Shown piece after piece: positions 12,801-23,123 of a stretch of 64,000 bases of DNA. Position 1 is the first letter of the stretch. Every line of letters begins with the position of its first letter. The position numbers and the translations under genes were made by a program. The notes under the pieces were generated by a model, which worked only from the letters and a program-made list of their open reading frames with translations, was not told the origin of the DNA and did not search any database. This stretch comes from Gavia stellata (Eukaryota > Chordata > Aves > Gaviiformes > Gaviidae): NCBI RefSeq assembly GCF_030936135.1, contig NC_082632.1:357661-421660 (forward strand). Direction: 5' to 3'.

Positions 12801-15800
12801 ATGGCAAAAATTCACTGACATGAAACCCATGCTCAGTCCAGTCCATGACTCTATTTGCCCTTTCTGACGCCTTTAAAATGATATAAAGAAGGCCATAAAG
12901 CATGGCGAGCACATTGGACATGATTCAAAGGCAACACAAAGCCATACCCATCTCCCAGGGAATGGAAAAGGACTCTGGAGCTGGCTAAGGATTTCCAGCC
13001 TGGCCTTTTAAAAAAAATACCACCTATTGTTACGGGATCATTTTTGCGTGCAATGGTGATGGCTGAGCAAAGACCACGTGAAACGAATTTTCACCCATAG
13101 CCAAGTACTGAAACCATCTGCAAATATTTACAGTGCTTTCAACGCTGCCTTGGAGGGAATTTAACTCCGTGCAGATCTGTGTGCACCAGAAGCATGATCT
13201 ACTTAGTTTAATCAAAACATTGTCAATTAAAAGAAGGTCACCCATTGGCCTTTTGACGTTCAGTGGAGGACAGGACTGCTTGGTTTTTGGGATGGGCAAT
13301 TCGGGTTTGTTTTTCAAACCCCTCTTCATCTGTTTGGGTAACAGGGAGGGCTGGACTACTTCCAGCTTCTTTCTTTGCAATGCAATCAATACCTGGACTC
13401 CATCTGCTCTCTCCGTCATACTTTCCAGCTTGGTTAATAGCTCATTTTGACTTGAAAACCCAGCTCTGCTTTCAGGTCCCAGCCAACCTTCTGCAGCCAG
13501 GACTCTGCTGCGACAACTGGCAAGGAGCCGCGTCTTGCTGAGCCCAGCTCCACGTGCTTCTATGCTCAACTCCATCCCAAGCCCTCACCCATGTCTTTAA
13601 GCTGGAGGAGTGGACATCTCTCACTTGGCATGCCACAAACCCATCAGGATCTGGATTTGCAAAAGGACTTGCTCGGCCTAGGGATCTAGCCAGTACCGCT
13701 GTGGCGGCTCTTCATGCAAGGTCTAATCCAGCTTTGAACACCTTGAAACAGGAATTTATGGGTGCTAGAAAGGCCCAGACAAATTCATGGAAGAAAAATT
13801 TATCAGAGGCTATTAAATATGAAGAGCACACCTCTGTTTCAGGATGTTCCTGAGCCAGAGATAGTTGCTGCGTGTTACTGCTGGCGTAGCAGAGCTCCGG
13901 GCGCTCAGACACGGCCATGCACCATCTGCTCATTAAAGGTGCACAAAAAAAAGGACATTTATCCTCCAAACACCTCTACAGGGTCCATAAACACATTAAA
14001 AAAGGATGACGAAGGGTCAGGACTCCGACCTGAAAGCTCATTTCATCGCAGATGTCTCACCTTGAGGAACTCAAGCATGGGCTGCTGGATTTTCTCCTCC
14101 AGCTCTGTGATGAGCTTGTTGAGGAGCGTGATCTCCTTGGAGAGGTCGGTGATGTTCTCGTTCTGCCTCTTAGCGATGTTCTTCTCCATCTTCTCCAGCT
14201 GCCCCAGGAGGATGTGCTCCTGGTCATGCAGGAACTGCCGCAGCCTCTCGAACTCCAAGAGCAGCTTCTGCCGCTCGTTCTCGATGGTTTTCTGGAAATT
14301 AAGTGCAGCAAAAAGGGTTTTAAGCCGGTGCAATGATTTTGGGGCGGAGAGGAGCCACCTGGTGAATTTGGAGCACCTGCCAGTGTCATTGCTGCTGCTC
14401 GCTGGCTTGCTTGTGAGACTGGGTGCCTTCATTTGGGGAGGGGTGAGGAGATATCGCATGTGGCATGCCTAGGCAAAGGCCTTGAAAAGGGGTGGGGATG
14501 GGAGAGCAAAGGCCATGGGCAGGAACTCCACAAACAGACGTTATCTTAATCGCAGCTGTGTCCCCGCACCCTGTTCTGGAGGGAAGAGGTACCAAACCAT
14601 GTCTGGGGCAGGTACCTCACCTCCACAGCAGACCTCAGGTGGTTTTTCTCTTCTACACTGGACGTGTAGCCTTCCTTTTTCTCCCCTGGGGTGGCGGGGA
14701 GTTAATCGGCACTCAATGAAGCAGAGGTGGGGACCGGTGGCCAAGAGGTTTCCCCAGTCCCTATCATCATCTGCTGGTCCCACCACCCAAACTGGGAGAA
14801 GGGGTTGTGTAGGAGAACCCACTGGGAGCAGCATTTCTCCCTCCCTGGGGACATCTATATTGTCAGATAAACCCCAGTCCCTGCCCTGCCACGATCTCCC
14901 ATTTATCAGCTCTGCCAATATCCTGGTTCCTACTTGGGTTGTCGTGACAAGCAGACCAACAAGTCCCCTCTGAGACAAAGCCCAGGGACAAATGGGAACA
15001 TTTTGCTCCGGGAAACGCACCCTTTGGCAGCATGGACAAGGTTGAACGTGTTTTGGTTGCTTCACTCTACACTGCCCTTCAGCACAGGTCCAACAGGTCC
15101 ACCTGGCCCTCAAAAACTGGGCCTTCACGTCTGCCTTTTGCGTCATGTGTGAAACCATGGCTCTTGGCAGGCGGGTGCTATTTCAAGCCCTGCCAGCTGG
15201 AAAAAAACAGCAAATCGTGGTAATAATGCTGTTGCATGGGGATGGTAGAGCAGAAACATGGGTTGGGGATGGCCTGATGGTGTTTGTCCCGAGTAGGGGG
15301 GACATGAGCCACTCAAAGCCACTTGTTTTGGGGGTGATGATCTGGGATGGGTGTTACTAGCAGGAGGAACAGGGGCTTTCCTACTGTGCTGCCTTCTGCT
15401 GCCCCAGGGACAAAAGGCTGAGGAAGAGGGAGGAAGGCTGGAGGAGAGCCCTACGGCCAGCCTAGCTCTCAGGGATGCTCCAGCACCCATCCCTTTGGTC
15501 TGCTAAGACAGTGGCTGCTGTATTGCCAATCCTGATGGTGAAGGAAGGAGAAAAACATCTATTTCCCTCTCTTGGGCACTGACAGAACAGTGGATGGAGC
15601 GGCTTGGTGGGTCCTAACCCCCTCCACGCATCCCAACCCGGACCCTCGTCCCCACCACCCCAGCGCACTGCGTTGCACGCACGCACCAAGAGCTCCTGGG
15701 TTTTCTTATCGTCGTTCACTTTAAACTCCAGCAGCTCTTGCCTCTCCTTTTTCAGGAAATCCAAGCGGCCCTGGATTTTCTCCTAGGAACAAAGAAAGAA

Positions 15801-17078
15801 GATATTGCCAGTTTTTCTCTCTTTCTTTTGCTGCATTTGATTTCTTTTGCTGCATTTGATTTCCTTTGCTGCATTTGATTTCCTTTGCTGCATTATTCTG
15901 CCTGCACACGGTTTGTTTTTCGCAGCTGTGCAAAGACAAGCAGGATTGCAAGGAAAACACGGGGCCGCTCTCACCGGGTGAACACGCTGGCTCAGCTCTG
16001 CCCACGCTCACCCAGACACCCACGTTTGCAACCCCCAAGGACGGCCACAAGCTCACACGCGTGCAGCGAACACAAAGAAAGGAGACGGAGGATGCCGGGG
16101 GAAGGTACGTGCACCGTTTTCATCGGCTGCTGCTACCACCTCCCCCGCCTTTGCTCTTGGCACAAGCAAAACTCAGCCCGGCTTTAGTCAACTTAGATTC
16201 ATCTTTGGATGCTGGCCCAGACCTAAAATAGATGTGGGTGTTTGCTCTGTCAGCTGTTACCCCACCGATAAGGTGGATGCCCGCAGGTAGCGTTGGCAGC
16301 GTGATGCTCACGTGGCTCAAGCCCAGGGCTTTTGCAGGAGCTTGCATGGGAGAAACTCCGTCTTGCAGCCTCCTGGCTGCCCTATATTTAATCCCACACT
16401 CTCCCCAGCTGCAGAGATGATGTGAATGCATGAGAGGGTTTTGCGTATCTGGAGAGGAGACGGGTTTTCCGGGTCTTTGGGAAGCTAGAAAGCAACAACC
16501 GGCTCTTTGCAGGGCAGTTGAGCGTGAGGCTGAGCACGGGAAAGCCAGGTGACTACGCGGGGACTTGGGAGAGCACAAACACACGGTGCAACGCATACCG
16601 CCGGGAGGCAGAAAGACCTGGGGGGGTCTTCCTCAGGGCAGACAGACAGACAGACAGGTACCTTGTACTCCTCGGATGCCTCATCGACGGGTACCACGGC
16701 GTGCGGCCGGTGCTCCCGGGACCTGTCGCACACCACGCAGATGGTTCTCCGGTCGTCCTTGCAGTAGAGTTTGAGGGCTTCCCTGTGCTTCATGCAGAGC
16801 CCATCCTCCTCGGCACCCTTGGCCCCGCGGAGGGTGAACTGGCTGATGATCTCAGACATGTTTGCCAGCTGCCGATTGGGTCTGAAGCTCTTCTGTTGGA
16901 AGACCTCTCGGCACTGCGGACAGGGGAAGTCCATCTCTAGGTCCTTCCAACTCTTGATGATGCACGCCCGGCAGAAGTTGTGCCCGCACTCGATGGACAC
17001 GGGGTCTTTGAAGAACTCCAGGCAGACGGAGCAAGTGGCTTCATCCTGGAGATTGCCGGGCAGAAACACTGCCGCCAT
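6823..17078 (-). CDS. TRIM7: TRIM7, RING/B-box/coiled-coil/B30.2 E3 ubiquitin ligase
   Basis: Seven coding exons join in frame to 474 residues: 17078-16662, 15782-15687, 14291-14061, 11935-11913, 11329-11214, 10364-10338 and 7337-6823, all with GT-AG borders. The RING C3HC4 is complete (Cys16 to Cys56), as is B-box2 (Cys95 to His126). The coiled coil covers about 140-270. The B30.2 domain starts near 303, with PRY motif LPDNPKRFD and SPRY motif [10 protein letters not shown]. Identity rests on the TRIM7-like ending [17 protein letters not shown], on [16 protein letters not shown], and on NVSLKT-like [15 protein letters not shown] in exon 5. Human TRIM7, with 511 residues, binds glycogenin and C-terminal glutamine degrons; that role is from the family, not from this sequence. 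The ATG has a good Kozak context (GCCATGG) and lies 11 bp after a splice acceptor, so a non-coding first exon is expected. HEP21 lies upstream on the same strand. Confidence 0.9.
12230..12420 (-). mobile_element. CR1 LINE 3' fragment in TRIM7 intron 3
   Basis: The plus strand reads GTGGTTTAGGTTGGAAGG, then GCTCAAAGCATGCCAGG and CCAGAGCCTTGCCCAGG. These are diverged versions of the reverse complement of the CR1 3' region common in bird genomes. The element therefore lies on the minus strand. It is short and well diverged, so old. No coding capacity. Confidence 0.75.
15821..15895. repeat. 19-bp tandem repeat, about four copies, TRIM7 intron 1
   Basis: Near-identical copies of TTTCCTTTGCTGCATTTGA. 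On the minus strand, which is the sense strand of TRIM7, the repeat lies about 40 bp upstream of the exon 2 acceptor at 15783-15784. Each copy offers an A-rich word in the zone where branch points lie. Confidence 0.85.
16641..16658. repeat. GACA microsatellite beside the TRIM7 exon 1 donor
   Basis: About four and a half GACA units end two bases from the splice donor of TRIM7 exon 1 (GT at 16660-16661, minus strand). In the sense direction the donor is followed almost at once by a TGTC repeat. Confidence 0.85.
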
Positions 17079-18454
17079 GGCCTCTCTCCTGCGGGCAAGG
17101 ACTGATTTCACTGGGGCTGGAAGCGGAACATGAATGCTTGGCATCCGGCCCCAAGTGGGCGTTCCTCTTCCAGGAACGAGCCTGCTGCTCGAGGTCACTT
17201 CTGCAGTGTCTGGTTTCTTTAAACTGGTAATGAAGACCTCAGCATTAGCGGACAACATGTAGGTAGAGGAAAAAGAAAGCAGGAATACATCCCTGCTCTT
17301 TGCTCCCCCACAAATCCTGGGCTCCCTGTCCTGGGTTTTGGGGTTTTTTGGATTTTGCAGGAGGGAGGTGGGAAGGGGGAAATCGTCTGGGATACAGCCA
17401 CCAGATCTGGATCTCGTTGCTTTTTGGCTGACATGGTGCTAAATGCAAGATCTGAGTCCCAAGGCTTGTGTTTAGCAGCTGCTCTAGGCTCTGATCCAGG
17501 TAACCATCTGAGCTCTCGTTACGGACCCATTTTGACCTGGAAGCTTCAGCTGGGGACTCAGATGACTTGGTTGAGCTCCAGGACTCACCAGGGGCCATAA
17601 AAAGCAAGGGGAGAAAGGGAATACACATGGATGCAAAGTCCCTATTAAGATCTGGGGATGAGTTTCCCAAATCCATGAAGATTAAGCTCTGGATTGGGGT
17701 CCTGCATCTCAAAAACACTTTTTGCCATCCAGAAACTGTGCGCAGCTTTGGAGATCTTGCATTACATTGGAATAATTACTATATTGGGACCTTTCTTGGC
17801 TGGGGTTTGTCTATAACATGGTTGTCTCACCAAAGCCCTTATGGAGTACAGAGATAAAAGTGAGTGACAGTCATCCCATTACTTGGAGGGGGGGGTCAGA
17901 TTACCATGAACAGAGAAATCTAAGCACTTCCAGAGAGTGATTCATCCTCTCCTAATGAGGACTTGAAAACAGATCAAGTGATCCTATCCATAAATGCTGA
18001 TTTCAAAGTCAGCCCAGTTGATCTGACTTCTCCAAGCTGGGATCTTTCCCTTGGAAACATCTGGAGCTAAGGGGAGACAAATCCCCAGCCCAGAGAGTGT
18101 ACTGGAGGAGTTATATTAGCAAAACTAGTCTTTGTGTCCCAATACCAGAGGTTTGCAAAGGGTTTCTGATTTGTAGTAGAGGTTGTGTTCATCCCAATAC
18201 CTTTGCAGCAGGGGAAGAATACCGAGGAGAAAGAGGAGCATCAGACTTCAGTCATGCATTTACTGCTAATCCAGACTTGCTCATTTGGGGCTAGAAATGA
18301 GCTTTTTCAGGTCAGTTTAAATACAGTTCTGGGCTTGGAGAGGAATCCCTCATCTTCTCACAGCAAAATAAAAACTGAATACCAGCCTTTACTGTGACCC
18401 ACATTAGTTTGTGATTGGAAATAACACGGAACAAATGACTCAGGCAAACAGCAG

Positions 18455-18560
18455 GATATATATATTTATATGTATGTATTCAGACACAGACTTATATATA
18501 TAGGTGCATATATGTACACACATATATCCCTATATATCCATTTATATGTACACATTTCCC
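18455..18560. repeat. TA-rich imperfect repeat
   Basis: Runs of TATATATA mixed with TATATGTA and CACATATA. Low-complexity DNA between TRIM7 and its likely first exon; no gene here. Confidence 0.8.
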
Positions 18561-19050
18561 TATGGAAAAGGGATTTTTCTGCAGACCACCATTTCCACCT
18601 CGTGCATATTTATCTACCTGCCCCTGCTCATACAAATTGATATATGTTTATGCACACACACATCACTCCCTGTGGAATGGAAGTTGCTTTCTCTTCTACC
18701 TTCCATTTCTCTTGATCCATAAACAAACACAAACTGTATATTTTTCCTATGTCATGCATACATTTTTCATCATATCTGCAGAGAGAAAGGAAGAGGTGGT
18801 GGCCTACGAGCTGGAGAGAAATCCATATGATTTATTATTTATTTATATTTATCCAATATAATCCATATTCCATCCCAGAGATGCATAAATAGCAAAGAAA
18901 AAGAGTGAGACACCTCGACAGAAGCAATGGGCAGCCCAGTGGGAAAAGCAGAACAAGGTGGGTGTAGGAAAAAAAAGGACAGACAACCTCTGGACAGACA
19001 GACAAGCACATCCCACTGCTCCCCCCACGCCCCCGGCTGACCCCGCGTAC

Positions 19051-19280
19051 CTCGGAGCAGAGGCGTAGGAAAGGGGCATCCTCCCGAATCGCCCGACCTT
19101 TTGCACAGGGAGGGTGCTCGCGGGGGGCAGGTGGGGGGCGAACCTGGTGACCGGGGGGTCCCAGCGGGATGCAGCCCGCGGCAGTCGCTCCGCCACGCTC
19201 TGATGAAGGAAACCAGCCCGAGCCCTGGATGCCTCCGACATTTCGGCACTGCTCAAGCTCCTGCTCCTTCCCAGCCCTCG
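19051..19280 (-). promoter_or_regulatory. TRIM7: Likely TRIM7 promoter and non-coding first exon
   Basis: A GC- and CpG-rich block on the TRIM7 strand ends at a good donor (CTCCGAG|GTACGC, GT at 19049-19050). TRIM7 coding exon 1 begins with an acceptor (TTGCCCGCAG) 11 bp before its ATG, so a spliced 5' leader about 2 kb upstream is expected, and this block fits. The upstream end is not defined and no TATA box is seen. The frames through it are open but have no TRIM motif. Confidence 0.45.
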
Positions 19281-21004
19281 GTTGCCCCATTTGTCCCCTC
19301 TGTCACCCCCCGCCCCATCTCACTTACCATTCCTTCCCCTCCCCCATTGAATCTATCCTGGGCACCCACCGATCTCCTTCCCTCCTCCTCCTCCCCAGCC
19401 CGCTCTGGCTCTGCTCTCCTTCTCTGTGCCAAACCTCTTCTCCCTGCCCAGAGCCAGGATCACATTTCCAGCACCTCCCTCCACCTGTCTCCCAGCCCAG
19501 ACCTTCTCCACAGGGTCTCTGCAGCCCTTTAACCCTCTCCAATGCCCCATCTTTCCCTCCAGAAGAGCAGGGGCTCAGGAAGGAGCGAAGATTTTCATCC
19601 CTTCTCCAAAGCCATCAACAAATGATTCATCTCCCAGCTCATATTTGGGGCAGCAACATGCAAAGAAGGGCAGAAACATCTCCTGCAGGACATCTCCCAC
19701 CTACCACGGGTGGCTTGTTTAGGTAAGGAGAGGTTGGAACATCCAAAAGAGCAGGGAGGAGCAGGAAATAAACGGAAAATGCAACCCCAATAATGTGGTT
19801 TCTTGCAGGACTGGCTTTTGGTACCAAACCATCCTGGGGCTGACCATCCTTTGGACCTTCATCCTATGTTGGGTGAGTCCAAGCACGTTCAAGCTCTCAT
19901 GCCTGTGCTTCCACATGTGCCAATCACCACCCTGCTCACCCCAAAACTGGATGGACAGATTTGGGCTCAGTCCCAAGGCTGGGAGGGGTCTCCTCCAAAC
20001 TCCTCATTCCAGAAACAGGTTGGAAGTTGAACCTGGCTCCAGAAGACGCTTGTATCCACACGTGAATCCCTACAGCCCCAAGCCACATGGGAATATCTAC
20101 AGCCACCAATTTATCTGCAAAACAAACTCCTCAGTAATAATCAAAAGGAGCATCCCTTCCCTCCGCTGCCCAGTGCAGCAGACAGGATTTTTTATCCTCG
20201 TTTAAACAATATCATCTGTTATTTAGTTAAATCAGTTTGCTGCACTAAGCTTCCCAGCTACAAATGCATCAGACAAAATAAACCCTCTTTTCTTTTTTTC
20301 CTCTCCCTTCTGTTGCAATAAGACAACAAAAGTCCAAAATACCCATCTTCCTAGACCAGACAGCGACAACAGCAGAATCTCCGCCTCTACACAATTCCCA
20401 CACTTTATGCTCATGGCTTCTCCTCCCACCATAGATGTTTTGCCCTCAAAAATATGGGTGAAGCTAACAAAAAGCCCGTTTATTTTTAAACTGCCTATAA
20501 TGCATTGCCTTCTCCTCTTCAGGGCCTTTGGGCTGCAGGCAGCAAATCCAGAACTGATCAAACTGTTCCTTTAGGTTTCATCCGAAGTCCACAGCAGGAA
20601 TTTGATACCTCCTAAAGACCGTTCAGTGTCTACACTAGATGGAGGACTCAACTTCTGTTGACTAGTAAGGGAATTTTGGGTTAGCACAGGTGAAATAAAT
20701 ACCTAATTTTTATTAGATGTACATGTCCTATTTCTCTTGGCTTCCAGCAGCTCCCTGACGCTCTCCTTTGCAACCCTTCATGCAAAGTTCCCAGCCCTGC
20801 ACTGTAGGAAAAAACGGGATGAAACCAGGAGAAAGCACCTTGGCTTGCCCTTGGGGTTTTAGTAGCAGGATTACGTTCAGGGCCACAAGCTGCTTCCAGA
20901 CCACCAGGAATGCTGAGTCTGAAGAGCTGTTAATAGGAGCATCTGTCCGCAGAAGGAAAACATGTACACGAGCCAAATTCAGCTGCCAGTTATAAGCCTG
21001 CAGG
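19281..21004. other. Intergenic between TRIM7 and HEP21
   Basis: C/T-rich plus strand at 19.3-19.6 kb, then mixed sequence. No domain-bearing frame or matched splice pair recognised. Confidence 0.5.
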
Positions 21005-21010
21005 TTTATT
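21005..21010 (-). other. HEP21: HEP21 polyadenylation signal
   Basis: TTTATT on the plus strand reads AATAAA on the HEP21 strand, about 167 nt after the stop codon. Confidence 0.6.
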
Positions 21011-21176
21011 GCTAGAGCTGAAACAAAATCAGACCAGACGCATAGGGGAGCCCTGCAGACAGAGTGGGTCCAACCATCCTAATTTAGGGTGATAGTCGTG
21101 CAAGATTAAATTGAGGACTCATAGCATTGACATGGCTGGACCACATCGGTAGCCCTGATCCTGTGCCCGCTGCAGG

Positions 21177-22582
21177 CTAGTCTGTGGGGTCCTCATCCCA
21201 CTCCTCGTTGCAGAGGTCCGTCTCACAGCAGGAATACCGGGACGTCAGGCGGGACTCTGCGTCGGATGCCCGTTCTCGGCCGCAGTTCATCGCAGAGGTG
21301 CAGCCTTGCTGGTAATAGAGGGTCACCTTCCCTGCAGAGGTGGTGGGCAAAGAGGGATCATGGTTAGGAGCTAATAAAAATTAGTGGTGGACTTTGAAGT
21401 TACCAGCCCCTTAAATAGCACACCCAAATGAAGTCACACCTTGCTTGTTTTAATTAAGAGAAAGAGCTAAATGAGGCATGTGCACACACAGACAAAACTC
21501 ACACAGCTTCTTTGGGAGACAGAGTCTCTCCTCTATCTAAAAGGGACTTTTTTTTTAACCGTACATAGGGCAACCTCCATCAAGAGAAGGAATCCGGCCC
21601 TTTGCGTTAGCCCTTTCCCACATCAGGTTCATCGCTGCATCCTCATTCATTCTGCAAATCAATTTGGCTCTCCAAAGACAAGGACAACCCCCACTGAAGC
21701 AAAGAAAACACATGGTTTTGACCCCCCCACAAACACACTGCATACCCAGGGAGGTTTTAATGATGGCACATTTCTCTCTCCGCTCACAAGTTGTTTCATT
21801 TGCTCCCCGGAAACATCCAACGAAGGGAATCTTGTACTTGCAGACTTTGCATTGAAGAGCCTCAACTGCAGCAGACAGAGAAGAGGCAATGAACCTGGGG
21901 CTCCATTCTGCAGAGCCACGGGGAGTTTTGCTCCAAAAACCCCTACGATAAGATGGGGGTGACCCCAGAGAAGATGTAGAGCCCACCAGGGAAGGGACCA
22001 AGTGTCACCTTCACCTACAGACCTGGTAATGAGAGCCCTCATCTTGAAGGGAGAGGCAAATGATGCCTACGGACACCTAACCCTTCCTGGCAGAGTTCTG
22101 CAGACAGACACGGCTTTAGGTGAACAAACCAACTAGAGAATAAATGTGGATGTGGGCTCTGCGGTGGGGTTCATCCAGCTGAAATGGGGTTTAACCACAG
22201 CAAGACCATCACAACAGCGTTCTGGGGCAGAGAAGGTGCACATCTAGCCCAGGATCCAGCAACCTACAGCTGGAGGTCCTGGCCCAGAGGAGATCTCCTT
22301 AAATTTAATATCTTCCCTGGGAAGTGAGCGGAGAGAAAGTCATTTTCATTCAAGTAATAAGGAAACAAGTTGCAGAGATTTCCCTCCACTGACTGTAGAC
22401 TCGGAGCAGCTGGCACCCAGCTCACCCAGAGACAACGCTGCCGACATCAAGAGCTTGGCAAGACCCCTCCAACCACCATCAGACATTCCCCCGCCCTTTA
22501 TTAAATCCCATTTAACTGTGACTCTCCACTTACCGACTCCGATGCACAAGACAAGGGTCAGCCCCACAAAGAGCGCCTTCAT
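21177..22582 (-). CDS. HEP21: HEP21, secreted Ly6/uPAR three-finger protein
   Basis: Three exons (22582-22534, 21865-21746, 21331-21177) join in frame to 107 residues. All introns are GT-AG and in phase 1. Exon 1 encodes a signal peptide, MKALFVGLTLVLCIGV. The mature chain has ten cysteines in the Ly6/uPAR pattern: LQCKVC at the start, GC, TC, KC, then GC and NC, and the diagnostic end CCETDLCN. One N-glycosylation site (NET) is visible. No hydrophobic tail follows LCN and the chain ends in acidic EEWDEDPTD, so it should be secreted and not GPI-anchored. Chicken HEP21 is an egg-white/oviduct protein of very similar length in the extended MHC-B region (from memory). Function is not known. Expression is probably gland-specific (inference). 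Confidence 0.87.
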
Positions 22583-23050
22583 CTTGGGAAAAGGGACAGA
22601 TCCTGACCTCCCAGCTGCACCTCAGCCCACACAGGGTCACCTATGAATGAGGATGGCTCAGGCAATTAATCCCTGTAATGATTTTCCTCGGTGATCAACC
22701 TTCTAGCAAGGGGAAAACCAATCGGGCAAAAACCTCACAGTACAGATGTTTGTGATGTCCCTTTTGGGGCAAAATGAGTAGAGAAACATGAAGTACATTA
22801 TTAGACAATCCTCCAGCACCTTAAAAAGCCGTAATACAGGCAATTCCACCTTTCTGCTCCATCCATTTAATAGCCATGCTTTCAAGGTATAAACCTCCCA
22901 AGTGAACAAAATGATCTTACGAGCAAAAAAAAAAAAATCCATGTTTCTTTATTTCCTAAGATGCTTCCACCTCTCACTTAGAAATAGCACCATGATTGTC
23001 TATACCTGGAGGGACACAGGTTTGGGCAAATAAAGGGAAGAAAATTTGAG
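22583..23050. other. HEP21 5' flank
   Basis: No coding exon. Just 5' of the HEP21 ATG the minus strand offers an acceptor-like GAGGTGCAG and GGTCAG before the leader, so HEP21 may have a spliced 5' UTR. Confidence 0.4.
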
Positions 23051-23123
23051 CGCCCAACGTGGGGCTCGAACCCACGACCCTGAGATTAAGAGTCTCATGC
23101 TCTACCGACTGAGCTAGCCGGGC
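23051..23123 (-). tRNA. tRNA-Lys (anticodon CTT), copy 1
   Basis: A 73-nt minus-strand tRNA with acceptor GCCCGGC/GTTGGGC, which includes wobble pairs, and discriminator G. The anticodon loop is CTCTTAA with anticodon CTT, and the T arm is GTGGGTTCGAGCCCCAC. AAAA at about 23040-23044 gives the terminator. Identical in its body to the copies at 25441 and 30840. Confidence 0.97.

Noticed and set aside
13030-13575. 181-residue open frame in TRIM7 intron 3, minus strand, with an ATG start
   Set aside because: No domain, no paired splice sites and no sign of a promoter; it lies wholly in an intron of a gene on the same strand. Most likely chance.
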